Part shown: positions 1 to 9,020 of the stretch, in pieces
Numbering within the stretch: the first letter of the stretch is position 1
Layout of the letters: each line of letters opens with the position of its first letter
Source of the DNA: BOG-994 sp049514215
Lineage (GTDB): Bacteria > Pseudomonadota > Gammaproteobacteria > Burkholderiales > Burkholderiaceae_D
DNA length: 64,000 nucleotides
Assembly: GCA_049514215.1 (NCBI GenBank)
Contig: JBEKVI010000021.1
Coordinates: 1 to 64,000, forward strand
Reading direction: 5' to 3'
Translations under genes and position numbers: made by a program
Notes under the pieces: generated by a model
The model's input: only the letters and a program-made list of their open reading frames with translations
Database searches by the model: none
What the model was told of the DNA's origin: nothing

Positions 1-1965
1 GATTCCCTGCGTGGTCGCATCGCCGAAATTGACGGGTTGCGAAACCCAGCGCGGGAACTTCGAATAGACGACCGTCTCAAGCGTGGTGACGTTGCGCATG
101 AGATCGTGGATATCGCGATCGAATACGCTAATCGACATGACGCCGCTGTGGAAATCGTAGTGTTCCAGGGCAATGTCCAGACCGGTGGCGAGTTCGGGCT
201 TCAGATGGGGATTGCCCACCGTGTCGGGCGCCGAGGCGACGTTGGTCCCGGTGACGGGATAGAGCGTGGTCACGCTTGGCAGCGCGATGAGCTGCTGCAG
301 CGTGGGCGCCCGGTAGCTGCGCGTGACGCTGATGCGTAACTGGTCGCGGTCCGGTTCGTCGAAGCGCCAGACGGCATGCGCCAACGGCGTGAGGACATCG
401 CTTGTGTTGGTGACCTGATTTAAGGCGTTATCGCTGGTCGTCGTGATTCCTTCCCAGCGCAGTCCCAGTTCGGCCGCCCAATGCTCGAATGGCGACCAGT
501 CATCCTGCAGGTAGGCGGCCGAGCGCATGACCGATGCCTGAACGTCAGCGCCGAATGCCGCAAGGAGCGGCACGCCGTTTTGAATCGTGGAGGCCGACTC
601 GTTGCGATTGAGATTCTCCAGCTCCGCGCCCGTCACGAACGTCTGGGTCGGCGAGAGCCGTGTGGTCACCTTGCCTGTCAACTGCCAGGACACGTCGTGA
701 ATGTCGCTCAGTGCGAGCTGGGTGAGCGCGCGTGCGCCGTCGGATTCCAATTCGTCGATGAGCGAATTGGTCTCTGACTCGAAGGCCCCGACGTAGCTAT
801 GAATCTCGAGCTTGGTGTCATGCCCCAGGGGCTTGACCCATTGCAGCTGAACGCGTTCCAGGGCCGAGTGCGCCCCACCCGTGGTTAGACTGGTGGCGTA
901 AGGAGGAAGCGAGAGTCCGACAGGCTGGTAGAGCGTGCCGTCGATCTGGTTCTGGCTCTTGGAGAGCGTGAAAAACGGCTGCAGCGTCAGCTGTTCTCCG
1001 CCGCCTAGCTGCCACTGCAGGCGTGAGGTGAAATGGACATTATCGCGTCGGCCGACCTGCTCGGTGTTGACGTCCTGCTCCAGCTGCGTGGCGCCCGTAG
1101 TCGCATTGGTGAAATCGTAGCGCGTGAGCGTATCCGTCAGAAAGTTCGTCTGGGCCACCGACAAGGTGATGTTGTAAGTCCCATGTTCGCCCATGATGTC
1201 ATTGCGGATCCACGAGACATTCGACTGGCCGCGGCCGGCTTCGTCGCCGAGCTGGACGCGCACTTCGTTGATGTGCGTGCGCAGCGCTTCGCGCAGCACG
1301 ATATTGATCGTTCCCGCGATCGCCCGTGCTCCGGTTTCCGCCGTGGGGGCGCGATAGATCTCGATGCGTTCGACCTGATCGGGCATGAGCTGGTCGATCG
1401 AGAAGCCCGGTGGCACGCGTTCCCCGTTGATGAGGATCTGCGTATAGCCGTGCCCCATGCCGCGCATGACGATACTGCCGCCGCGGCGGGCCCGGCCCAC
1501 GATCGAAATGCCCGGGAGGCGCTTGAGGACCTCGTCGAGCGTCGAGTCACCGAAGCGTTCGATTTCCTCGCGCCCGATGACGATCTTCGCGGCCGTCGAC
1601 TCGCGGCGCTGATCGGCGTCGGATTTCACCCCGGTGATGTCGATCTGCTCCAGAGGTTGGCCTGGCTGGACCTTGCCATGGGATTCCTCGTTCTCGCCAG
1701 ACGGAGTCGGCTCCTCGTTCATCTCCGGATTGCCCGGCGGATTGCCTGCCGGCGGCCCGCCGGGCGCGGTTCCGGGGATGCCACCCGTATCCGGCGCGCC
1801 ACTTGAAGCGGGGCTGCCTGGAGTGTCGCCAGGCGGTGCGGCTTCGACGTTTCCCGCGTACAAGGCCAAGGTAACGGCACCCCCTACGAGGACCAAGGCA
1901 GCATCCAGGCGAGTGCGCTTGGGATCTTGGGGAGTTGCAGACTGGCGGATCCGGCCGGGCCTCAT
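1..1965 (-). CDS. TonB-dependent outer-membrane receptor (C-terminus cut by window edge)
   Basis: A leftward frame of 655 codons stays open to base 1, so the end of the beta-barrel is missing. The N-terminus has a basic stretch, a hydrophobic segment (about residues 22-37) and a likely signal-peptidase site near residue 42. A Pro/Gly-rich linker (about 44-80) follows, then a plug domain (about 108-230) with typical features: DEVLKRLPGISIVG, MRGMG, ILINGERVPPG, and ERIEIYRAPTAETGARAIAGTINIV split over the plug end. Near the edge the frame reads QPVNFGDATTQGI, typical of TonB-receptor strands. Function: energised uptake of a substrate (siderophore, cobalamin, sugar or other) across the outer membrane; the substrate is not readable. 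The start (ATG, 1963-1965) has no good Shine-Dalgarno and was chosen because it includes the signal peptide. Confidence 0.88.
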   Translation of the reverse strand, partial: MRPGRIRQSATPQDPKRTRLDAALVLVGGAVTLALYAGNVEAAPPGDTPGSPASSGAPDTGGIPGTAPGGPPAGNPPGNPEMNEEPTPSGENEESHGKVQPGQPLEQIDITGVKSDADQRRESTAAKIVIGREEIERFGDSTLDEVLKRLPGISIVGRARRGGSIVMRGMGHGYTQILINGERVPPGFSIDQLMPDQVERIEIYRAPTAETGARAIAGTINIVLREALRTHINEVRVQLGDEAGRGQSNVSWIRNDIMGEHGTYNITLSVAQTNFLTDTLTRYDFTNATTGATQLEQDVNTEQVGRRDNVHFTSRLQWQLGGGEQLTLQPFFTLSKSQNQIDGTLYQPVGLSLPPYATSLTTGGAHSALERVQLQWVKPLGHDTKLEIHSYVGAFESETNSLIDELESDGARALTQLALSDIHDVSWQLTGKVTTRLSPTQTFVTGAELENLNRNESASTIQNGVPLLAAFGADVQASVMRSAAYLQDDWSPFEHWAAELGLRWEGITTTSDNALNQVTNTSDVLTPLAHAVWRFDEPDRDQLRISVTRSYRAPTLQQLIALPSVTTLYPVTGTNVASAPDTVGNPHLKPELATGLDIALEHYDFHSGVMSISVFDRDIHDLMRNVTTLETVVYSKFPRWVSQPVNFGDATTQGI

Positions 1966-2313
1966 CCGGGTGGTTGGCGGCGCGAACGGATCACCGGAGG
2001 AAGGGGGCTTGAACAAGGATCTCTGGCTGGACTGGGTTGCCGGGTCGCGTCATTTGCGCATTGAAATTCGCAGCGAGTGTGCCCGAGACGCGCGTCTGAA
2101 TGATCACAACGAAGGGCTGGTCTGTCATCAAATCTCACGGCGAGCCCAAGAGGGGCTTCCAAGCGAAGAAGCGCGTGCTGGAATAAAATAGCGTTTTTGG
2201 AGCGCAAGCGGGGACCGCCTCGACTGCGCCCGCCCACCTCCGATCGATACTGCGGCCGTCACCCGCCTGTCTTGCCCGCGCCGCCGCGGTGTCCCTCCAA
2301 GAGAGCCTTCTAC
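1966..2313. other. Divergent intergenic region, TonB receptor / fsr
   Basis: 348 bp between two divergent genes, so it should hold promoters for both. An AT-rich TAAAAT at 2184-2189 could be a -10 element for the rightward gene, but there is no convincing -35. GAGAG at 2301-2305 is the likely ribosome-binding site of the downstream gene. I found no Fur-box-like 19-mer and no RNA gene. Confidence 0.5.
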
Positions 2314-3567
2314 ATGAGCACAACGGTTTCAAGTCTTCGTCCAGCGGGCGCCCCGCCGTCGGAGACCACGGGGTTTGGCGTCCTTGGGGCGCTCAGTTTC
2401 TCGCATTTCCTCAACGACATGATGCAGTCGTTGATCCTTGCAATCTATCCGCTGCTCAAGGGCGACTTTAGCCTCAGCTTCGCGCAAATCGGTCTCATCA
2501 CGCTGACCTATCAGGTGACCGCCTCGTTGTTGCAACCGATCGTGGGGCTCTACACCGACAAGCACCCGAAGCCCTATTCGCTGTCGATCGGCATGGGATT
2601 CACCCTGATTGGGTTAGTCGCCCTCTCGATGGCACCGAATTTCGAGACCGTGCTCCTGGCGGCCGCCTTGGTTGGGACCGGCTCATCCATCTTCCATCCG
2701 GAATCCTCACGGGTCGCCCGCATGGCCTCGGGAGGCCGCCATGGCCTTGCCCAGTCGCTGTTTCAGGTCGGAGGGAATGCAGGCAGCGCGATGGGGCCGC
2801 TTTTGGCGGCATGGATCATCATTCCCCACGGGCGGCCGAGCCTGGCCTGGTTTTCGTTGGCGGCCCTGTTGGCCATGATCGTGCTGTTTCAGGTGGGAAC
2901 CTGGTACAAGCACAGCCGCCAGGCGGCGCGCGCGAAGACGGCAACGCCGCGTCCGATGCTGGTTTTGCCCCGCTCGAAGGTCATGCTCTCGGTGGGCGTG
3001 CTTTTGGTGCTCGTCTTCTCCAAGTACTTTTATCTGGCGAGCCTGAACAGCTACTACACGTTCTACCTGATGCACCGATTCCAGCTCTCGGTACAGGCCG
3101 CTCAGATCTATCTGTTCGCGTTTCTCTTCGCTGCGGCCGTGGGGACTTTGGTTGGAGGTCCGGTCGGTGACCGGATCGGCCGCAAATACGTCATCTGGGG
3201 CTCGATTCTGGGTGTCGCACCCTTTACGCTCGCGCTTCCCTACGCGAACCTCTTCTGGACGGCGGTCCTGACGATTATTATTGGTCTGATCATCGCTTCG
3301 GCGTTCTCGGCAATCGTGGTCTATGCCCAGGAACTGATTCCCGGCAAGGTCGGAACGGTCTCCGGACTTTTCTTTGGGTTCGCCTTCGGCATGGGTGGGG
3401 TCGGGGCGGCCGTCCTCGGGAAACTGATCGATCTGACGGATATCACCTTTGTTTATCGGCTCTGCGCTTTCTTGCCCCTGATCGGTTTGGTCACAGCTCT
3501 CCTGCCCGACCTCGAGCGCGCCAAAACCACCACGGCCGCCAAGGGGGCAGGCAGCGCTGCGGTCTAG
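2314..3567 (+). CDS. fsr: Fosmidomycin-resistance (Fsr) family MFS exporter
   Basis: A 417-residue, 12-TM major facilitator protein of the inner membrane. It is strikingly like E. coli Fsr as I remember it: FGVLGALSFSHFLNDM near the start, then FHPESSRVARMASGGRHGLA, FSKYFY, GGPVGDRIGRKYVIWGSILG (a classic MFS loop motif) and YAQELIPG. Fsr exports fosmidomycin and probably other compounds using the proton gradient. The frame is open upstream to 2197, but the ATG at 2314 is preferred because GAGAG lies 8 nt upstream and the protein then has normal family length. The gene is convergent with the next one; the two stop codons share the tetranucleotide CTAG at 3564-3567. Confidence 0.9.
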   Translation: MSTTVSSLRPAGAPPSETTGFGVLGALSFSHFLNDMMQSLILAIYPLLKGDFSLSFAQIGLITLTYQVTASLLQPIVGLYTDKHPKPYSLSIGMGFTLIGLVALSMAPNFETVLLAAALVGTGSSIFHPESSRVARMASGGRHGLAQSLFQVGGNAGSAMGPLLAAWIIIPHGRPSLAWFSLAALLAMIVLFQVGTWYKHSRQAARAKTATPRPMLVLPRSKVMLSVGVLLVLVFSKYFYLASLNSYYTFYLMHRFQLSVQAAQIYLFAFLFAAAVGTLVGGPVGDRIGRKYVIWGSILGVAPFTLALPYANLFWTAVLTIIIGLIIASAFSAIVVYAQELIPGKVGTVSGLFFGFAFGMGGVGAAVLGKLIDLTDITFVYRLCAFLPLIGLVTALLPDLERAKTTTAAKGAGSAAV

Positions 3568-4517
3568 AGGCGCCGAGCCCAGGCGGCCGCCGCTTGCGGC
3601 GCGAGCAGATAGCCGCGCGAGCCGAAACGACCCAGGTGCGCAAGCCCTAATGGAAGGTCGGCGCTCTCGAGCCTGACGCCGTGCCAGCGCAACTTCGGGG
3701 TGAGCGGCTTCTGAAACACGTCTTGGCAACGCTCGATGAGGCGTTCGTAGGCGGTAAGGCTCTCGCTTTCCGATGGGAAATGCTTGAACTGGGCTTCGGT
3801 GGTCGACCCGACGATGCTGCCCTCGCGATGGGGCGCGCAGTACAGTCCGTAGGAGAGCGCCTCCTCGGAGAGGCGCTCTCGGGTGAGGAGCACGCTGCCG
3901 GGCCGAAATCGGGCATTGGCTCCGATCTGCGCGGCGCCTCGCGCGCCGCCGCACCACAGAAGCGTGCGACCGACGATGGTCCGGCCGTCGTCCAGCATCA
4001 ATTGGTTTTGCGCGACGTCGATGCGAGCGACGCGGGCCTGCATGAACTTTGCCGCGCTGGCCTTACGCAGAGCATCGAGTAAAGGCGCCGTCTCCACCCA
4101 ACCGGAATCGGGAAGGTAGAGGGTCGCGACCCAGTCCCCGCGGACGACAGACCGTATTTTCTCCCCGCTCTCCCACGCGTGGCGGACACGATCCCTCAAG
4201 ATCGCGGCCCATTCGTCGCGCTGCGTGGTCTCAGGCACGGGTCGCCAGAGCCCGCGCCCGAAGGCCAGACGATGGCCCTCCACCCGGAGCGCCTCGATGA
4301 GTTCGAAGGTCGTTCTTGCGCCTTCGATGTCGAGCGGCGAGAGCCGCGCACGATAGCCCCTGACCGGGTTAATCAGCGCCGTGGGGACGTGGCTTGCGCA
4401 GTCGAGCCCGGAGTCGATGACAAGACAGCGGCGATTCCGACGCGAGGCGAAGTAGGCCGCAGACAGGCCGGCGATACCGGCTCCGACGATCACGACGTCG
4501 GCATCGCTTGCGTGCAT
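3564..4517 (-). CDS. mnmC: FAD-dependent oxidoreductase, MnmC2-like (tRNA wobble uridine modification)
   Basis: A 317-residue DAO-type flavoprotein with an N-terminal dinucleotide-binding motif (VVIVGAGIAGLS, about residues 7-18) and a C-terminal GSRG motif like that of MnmC. In E. coli, bifunctional MnmC carries an oxidase domain that removes the carboxymethyl group from cmnm5U34 and a methyltransferase domain that makes mnm5U34. Here the methyltransferase is the separate gene 13 nt upstream, so this is the likely partner oxidase. Start ATG at 4515-4517; the frame is open further upstream, but that extension overlaps mnmD and is Arg/Pro-rich. At 317 residues it is shorter than the usual C-terminal half of fused MnmC. 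The assignment leans on context; another glycine-oxidase-like role remains possible. Confidence 0.7.
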   Translation of the reverse strand: MHASDADVVIVGAGIAGLSAAYFASRRNRRCLVIDSGLDCASHVPTALINPVRGYRARLSPLDIEGARTTFELIEALRVEGHRLAFGRGLWRPVPETTQRDEWAAILRDRVRHAWESGEKIRSVVRGDWVATLYLPDSGWVETAPLLDALRKASAAKFMQARVARIDVAQNQLMLDDGRTIVGRTLLWCGGARGAAQIGANARFRPGSVLLTRERLSEEALSYGLYCAPHREGSIVGSTTEAQFKHFPSESESLTAYERLIERCQDVFQKPLTPKLRWHGVRLESADLPLGLAHLGRFGSRGYLLAPQAAAAWARRL

Positions 4518-4530
4518 GGAAGCACGGCTC

Positions 4531-5226
4531 CTAGGTTTTTTGGGCGCGCAACCATTCGCGCTTGCCCGGCAGACCTTCGCAGCGCTCGACTTCGAGCCCC
4601 GCGGCGGACAGTGCCCGGCGCACCTCTCCGGCGGCGCTATAGGTGGCAATCCAGCCCGAAGGCCGCAGACAACGGGCAAGTCGGCACACGAACGCGGGCG
4701 TCCACAGTTCGGGATTCACCTTCCTCGAGAATCCATCCAGATAGACCGCATCGGCCCATGCGGTCGGAAGCAGCGCCGAAGTCGCATCGGAAAAAATGAC
4801 CCGCAGCCGTCGCTCGCCAATCTCGAGCTCCACGGGTTGGTGTTCGCAACCGGGCGATTTCGACTCGCGCGGCCAGGCGTCGATGAGCGCCTGCCAGAGG
4901 GGCTCGTTTGTGCCGGGATGAGACTGTGCGCAGGCGGCCAGGACCGCGGCCGGCTGCGGATCGAATTCGTAGGCCAGATAGTCCAGAGCGCTCTTGCGCG
5001 CGGTCACATCGGCGAGCGTGACTAAGAAATTCAAGCCCAGGCCGAATCCGATTTCCAGGACGTGCGCATGGGCACAGCGATCGAGCTGGGTCCCCCCAAG
5101 AAAGACGGTGCGCGCCTGCGTGAGGGCTCCAAAGCGGCTGTGATAGTGCTCGCCAAAGCGCGAGGAGAAGCGTGTCGTGCTCCCATCGGCGGTTGGCTCG
5201 AACTCCGCCGTGGGATCGAGGACCAC
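4531..5226 (-). CDS. mnmD: tRNA U34 methyltransferase MnmD (stand-alone N-terminal half of MnmC)
   Basis: A 231-residue protein matching the N-terminal domain of MnmC. It has a beta-strand start typical of the family (AEFEPTADG), VFLGGTQL, the SAM-binding motif EIGFGLGLNFL (about residues 57-67), and DAVYLDGFSRKVNPELW, the FxPxxNPxxW-type signature. It is expected to methylate nm5U34 to mnm5U34 in tRNAs for Lys, Glu and Gln. The start is GTG, one nucleotide after the lysS stop codon, so translation is probably coupled to lysyl-tRNA synthetase. That pairing fits, since tRNA-Lys is one substrate. A stop codon ends the protein before the FAD domain; the oxidase follows as its own gene. Confidence 0.88.
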   Translation of the reverse strand: MVLDPTAEFEPTADGSTTRFSSRFGEHYHSRFGALTQARTVFLGGTQLDRCAHAHVLEIGFGLGLNFLVTLADVTARKSALDYLAYEFDPQPAAVLAACAQSHPGTNEPLWQALIDAWPRESKSPGCEHQPVELEIGERRLRVIFSDATSALLPTAWADAVYLDGFSRKVNPELWTPAFVCRLARCLRPSGWIATYSAAGEVRRALSAAGLEVERCEGLPGKREWLRAQKT

Positions 5227-5227
5227 C

Positions 5228-6754
5228 TCAATCCTCGGCCCGCAGATGCGGAAAGAGAATGACGTCGCGAATGTTGGGCGAGTCGGTCAAAAGCATCACG
5301 ATCCGGTCGATCCCCACACCACAACCTCCGGTCGGAGGCAGCCCGTACTCGAGAGCACGGATGTAGTCGGCGTCGAAGAACATCGCCTCCTCGTCTCCGG
5401 CCTCCTTGGCCAGAACCTGCTTTCTGAAGCGTTCGGCCTGATCCTCGGGGTCGTTGAGTTCGGAGAAGCCATTGGCCATTTCCCGACCCGAGATGAAGAG
5501 CTCGAAGCGGTCGGTGAGTTCGGGGTTCTGATCGGACGCCCGCGCCAGCGGCGAGACCTCGGCCGGGTAGTCCATGATGAACGTGGGGTTCCACAGATGG
5601 GCTTCGGCCACCGCCTCAAACAGGGCCAGCTGCAGCGCACCGGCTCCTGCGTTGCGCAACGCCGGCGCTTCGAGACGGGTATGGTGACGCTTCAGTTCCG
5701 CCCGCAAGAACGCCGCGTCGTCGAGTTGAGCGTCGTGGTATTCGGGCGCATGCCGCAAAATCGCCTCGCGGATGGTCAGACGCTCGAAGGGTCGCTCCAG
5801 GTCAAGCTCGCGCCCCTGGTACTGGATCACGGCGTGACCGAGGGTGTCGAGTGCGGCCTGGCGGATGAGCCCTTCGGTGAAGTCCATGATCCAGCGATAG
5901 TCCGCGTAGGCGGCATAGAACTCGAGCATCGTGAACTCGGGATTGTGGCGCGGAGACGTGCCTTCATTGCGGAAATTGCGGTTGATCTCGAAGACCCTCT
6001 CGAAGCCGCCCACCACGAGGCGCTTGAGGTAGAGCTCGGGGGCGATGCGCAGGTACATCTGCATGTCGAGCGCATTGTGATGCGTGACGAAAGGACGCGC
6101 GGCCGCGCCACCGGCGATGGGATGCAGCATCGGCGTCTCCACCTCCAAGAAGGCGTGGCGGTCCATGTAGCTGCGAATCGAAGCGATCGCCCGGGAGCGC
6201 GCGACAAACGTGCGGCGCGTCGACTCCTCGACGATGAGATCGACGTAGCGCTGACGGTAACGCAGTTCCTGGTCGGCGATGCCGTGAAATTTGTCCGGAA
6301 GCGGTCGCAGCGCCTTGACCAGAAGGCGAAGGCTCTCGACCTTGACCGAAAGCTCGCCCGTGCGGGTCTTAAAGAGGGTCCCGGTCGCCCCGACGATATC
6401 GCCCAGATCCCAGTGCTTGAATTCACCATAGGCCTCGCTTCCCAATGCGTCGGCCGTGACATAGAGCTGGATGCGTCCGGTGACGTCCTGGATAGTCGCA
6501 AAGCTGGCCTTGCCCATGACCCGTTTGAGCATGATCCGCCCTGCCACACACACCGCATGCGGAGTCTCGCCCAGCGCTTCGGCCGGCACTTCGCCGAATT
6601 GGGCATGGAGTGCATGGGCCTTGTGTGTCGGGACGAAATCATTGGGATAGGCAATGCCTTCGCGCCGCATCTGGGCGAGCTTGGCGCGCCGTTCGGCGAT
6701 GATCTGGTTATCGTCCAACGAGGAAGGCTCTCTCGGGGGAATGGAGGTGCTCAT
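5228..6754 (-). CDS. lysS: Lysyl-tRNA synthetase, class II
   Basis: 508 residues, the normal family length. An N-terminal OB-fold anticodon-binding domain spans about residues 65-150 (VAGRIMLKRVMGKASF). A class II catalytic core follows, with motif 1 around FLEVETPMLHPIAGGA, motif 2 NRNFRNEGTSPRHNPEFTML, and motif 3 GCGVGIDRIVML near the C-terminus. It charges tRNA-Lys with lysine in the cytoplasm. The ATG overlaps the stop of the upstream SDR gene in an ATGA, and the stop is followed at once by mnmD, giving a compact leftward operon SDR-lysS-mnmD-mnmC2. Confidence 0.98.
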   Translation of the reverse strand: MSTSIPPREPSSLDDNQIIAERRAKLAQMRREGIAYPNDFVPTHKAHALHAQFGEVPAEALGETPHAVCVAGRIMLKRVMGKASFATIQDVTGRIQLYVTADALGSEAYGEFKHWDLGDIVGATGTLFKTRTGELSVKVESLRLLVKALRPLPDKFHGIADQELRYRQRYVDLIVEESTRRTFVARSRAIASIRSYMDRHAFLEVETPMLHPIAGGAAARPFVTHHNALDMQMYLRIAPELYLKRLVVGGFERVFEINRNFRNEGTSPRHNPEFTMLEFYAAYADYRWIMDFTEGLIRQAALDTLGHAVIQYQGRELDLERPFERLTIREAILRHAPEYHDAQLDDAAFLRAELKRHHTRLEAPALRNAGAGALQLALFEAVAEAHLWNPTFIMDYPAEVSPLARASDQNPELTDRFELFISGREMANGFSELNDPEDQAERFRKQVLAKEAGDEEAMFFDADYIRALEYGLPPTGGCGVGIDRIVMLLTDSPNIRDVILFPHLRAED

Positions 6755-7530
6755 GAGTGCGCAGTAGGAGGAGAGGGGCTGGAGTGATTGCGCAGGTCGT
6801 CGATTTCGTTTTGACCGAAATCCGCGCGGCCGATGAATTCGAGGATGCGTTTTGCGACGTCAGACGCCTGAGCGAGCTGATTGCCGGCCTTCATCGCACG
6901 AAAGCGCTCAACGTTGGGGAAATCGCCCTGGTCCTGACCGCGAATCTGCGTTTGCATCTCGGTATCGATGACTCCCGGGGCCAGCGAGACAATGAGCGCC
7001 GGATTCGGTTGTGTAGCCTGTTCGAGCTTGACGCAGCGCGAGAACATGTCGAGCGCCGCCTTGGTGGCGCAGTACGCGCTCCAGCCCTGGTAGGGATTGC
7101 GCGCGGCACCCGAGGAGATATTCACGATACGACGCGCACCGCTAAACGTCTCGGTCGCCTTCAGAAAGCGCGACGTGAAGATCATGGCGGCCGTCACGTT
7201 CAAGTTGAACGCCATGGCCAACTCATCGCTGGGAAGGTTGGACGCCTGTGCGACCGGCCCCACCATGCCCGCATTGTTGATGAGCACAAGGCGCAGTGCC
7301 TTTTCGTCGAGCTCGTCGCAGATCGACTGGGCGAGCATGTCGGTGGCTTCGATCTGGCTGAGGTCCTGCAGATAGTAGTCGAGCCATCCCGAGGCGTTCT
7401 GGGCTTTCTCTTCCAGCGCGCGATTGGGGCCGCGCGCAACGCAGATCACGCGCCGCTCGGGCGAGATGAGCTCCTCGGCAAGCGCGGCTCCCAGGCCGCG
7501 CGAGGTGCCGGTAACGATGAACACTTCCAT
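6751..7530 (-). CDS. Short-chain dehydrogenase/reductase
   Basis: 259 residues with a classical SDR layout: cofactor motif TGTSRGLG (about residues 6-13), NNAG at about residue 82, catalytic Ser in IVNISSG, and YxxxK as YCATK. The Arg after the first Gly-rich turn and VARG around the end of beta-2 suggest NADP(H) preference. The overall sequence resembles the sepiapterin-reductase/benzil-reductase-like group, but the substrate cannot be read. The start at 7528-7530 is preferred over an upstream ATG because GGAGG precedes it. Its stop overlaps the lysS start (ATGA), so the two are probably co-transcribed and coupled. Confidence 0.85.
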   Translation of the reverse strand: MEVFIVTGTSRGLGAALAEELISPERRVICVARGPNRALEEKAQNASGWLDYYLQDLSQIEATDMLAQSICDELDEKALRLVLINNAGMVGPVAQASNLPSDELAMAFNLNVTAAMIFTSRFLKATETFSGARRIVNISSGAARNPYQGWSAYCATKAALDMFSRCVKLEQATQPNPALIVSLAPGVIDTEMQTQIRGQDQGDFPNVERFRAMKAGNQLAQASDVAKRILEFIGRADFGQNEIDDLRNHSSPSPPTAHS

Positions 7531-7558
7531 GGCACTCCTCCTGATGCGCGACAAAGCG

Positions 7559-8663
7559 CTAGACGCCCTGCTTTAGGCTGGCTGCGATAAAGGGATCGAG
7601 ATCGCCATCGAGGACCTTGCCGGTGTTGGAGATCTCCACATTGGTGCGCAAATCCTTGATGCGCGACTGGTCCAGCACGTAGCTGCGGATCTGATGCCCC
7701 CAGCCGACGTCGGTCTTGGACGCCTCGAGCTTGTCCTGCTCGGACTGGCGCTTGCGAATCTCGAGTTCATAGAGCTTCGATTTGAGCATCGCCATGGCCT
7801 CGGCCCGGTTGCGATGCTGCGAGCGATCATTTTGGCATTGAACGACGATGCCGCTGGGCAGGTGCGTGATGCGCACCGCCGAGTCGGTCTTGTTGATGTG
7901 CTGGCCGCCGGCGCCGGAAGCGCGAAAAGTGTCGATGCGCAGATCCGCCGGATTGATCTCGATCTCGATGGAATCGTCGACCTCGGGATAGACGAACACG
8001 CTTGCAAACGACGTATGGCGGCCGCCGGCCGAATCGAAAGGCGATTTGCGGACCAGTCGATGCACTCCGGTTTCCGTGCGCAGATACCCGTAAGCGTAGT
8101 CGCCCGAGACCTTGATGGTCGCGCTCTTGATTCCCGCGGTCTCGCCCTGGGATTCCTCGAGCAGTTCGGACTTGAAGCCCTTTCGCTCGGCATAGCGCAG
8201 GTACTGACGCTCGAGCATCGAAGCCCAGTCCTGGGCCTCGGTTCCGCCCGCGCCAGCCTGGATATCGATGAAGCAGTTCAAAGGGTCGGCGGGATTGGAG
8301 AACATCCGGCGAAATTCCATGCCTTCCACCGTTTCGCGCAACTTGGAGACGTCGGCTTCCACCGCCACGAGCGTGGCATCGTCGTCTTCAGCGCGTGCCA
8401 TCTCGAAAATCTCCGCTGCGTCATTTAACCCGGTGTCGAGTCCGCGCAGGTTCCCCACCACGTCCTCCAGGGCCTTCTTTTCTCGGCCCAGGTCCTGCGC
8501 GCGCTTGGGATCGTCCCAGACCTTGGGGTCTTCGAGAGCGTGTTGAACCTCGATCAGGCGATTAGCCCTGGTTTCGAAGTCAAAGATACCTCCGCAGTTC
8601 GCGCGCACGTGCGCGCAGGTCGTCTAAAGTCGATTCAATCAGGTTGAGGCGTTCGGCTTCCAT
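7559..8663 (-). CDS. prfB: Peptide chain release factor 2, with programmed +1 frameshift
   Basis: Read as two joined segments on the minus strand: 8663-8583 in the first frame, then skipping base 8582 and continuing 8581-7559. This gives 367 residues, normal for RF2. Frame 1 encodes a 27-codon leader ending RRYL at an in-frame TGA; the second frame begins DFETRAN. Domain signatures include the tripeptide anticodon SPF (in RKSPFDSAGG) and the catalytic GGQ (SGAGGQHINKTDS). RF2 terminates at UGA and UAA. The frameshift makes synthesis depend on RF2 itself: when RF2 is scarce the ribosome slips past the UGA. The start is the ATG at 8661-8663. Confidence 0.97.
8579..8591 (-). other. prfB programmed +1 frameshift site
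   Basis: On the minus strand the sequence is AGG TAT CTT TGA C. This is the conserved RF2 recoding site: a Shine-Dalgarno-like purine codon, three bases, the slippery CTT codon, then a TGA stop followed by C (a weak termination context). The protein is continuous only with a +1 shift at CTT. Confidence 0.95.
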
Positions 8664-8688
8664 GGCGCTGGGTCTTCGGGAAACCGAA

Positions 8689-8694
8689 ATTATA
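8689..8694 (-). promoter_or_regulatory. Candidate prfB -10 element
   Basis: A perfect TATAAT on the minus strand, preceded by TTG-poor GC-rich sequence, with the prfB ATG about 26 nt downstream. No good -35 hexamer is visible at 16-18 nt, so this is only a candidate. It lies between the upstream regulator gene and prfB. Confidence 0.4.
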
Positions 8695-8736
8695 ACCCCC
8701 GCGCGGCAGGCGCAGTTCTTTCGCTGCGGACTTCCG

Positions 8737-8979
8737 CTAACGGGTGCGTTTGGGCCGTCCCGGACGCCTTCGGGCGCTGCTCTTTTTGGGCTGCAGCGCG
8801 AGGGTGTCGTCGGCCGGATTCCAGGGCAGTCCGGTCCTTTGCTCAATGAAGCCGCGAATCAGTCGGCGAACGACCTGCGAGGGGGTCGTATCTTCATCGG
8901 CGCAAAGGCGTTCAAAGACCCCCTTCTTGCGCGGATCGATGAGGACCGTCAGGCGGGCAGTGCGATTTTCGATGGGCAT
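8737..8979 (-). CDS. Ribbon-helix-helix DNA-binding protein with AT-hook-like tail
   Basis: 80 residues. The N-terminal part fits a CopG/Arc-type ribbon-helix-helix fold: a short beta strand (ARLTVLID, about residues 8-15), a helix, then TPSQVVRRLIRGFIEQ as the second helix. The C-terminus is very basic and ends in RRPGRPKR, close to the AT-hook core (GRP flanked by basic residues). The start at 8977-8979 was chosen because GAGG sits 8 nt upstream; the frame is open to 9042, but that extension runs through the likely promoter. Divergent from the SulP transporter, with a perfect inverted repeat between them, so it is probably a local, autoregulated repressor. prfB lies 73 nt downstream in the same direction. 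Confidence 0.68.
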   Translation of the reverse strand: MPIENRTARLTVLIDPRKKGVFERLCADEDTTPSQVVRRLIRGFIEQRTGLPWNPADDTLALQPKKSSARRRPGRPKRTR

Positions 8980-9020
8980 GGTCGGCGCCTCGGTAGAACC
9001 TCTTGGGGGATGTTCATTGT

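Noticed and set aside
5177..6787. 536-codon rightward frame opposite lysS
   Set aside because: Shadow; lysS has all class II motifs on the other strand.
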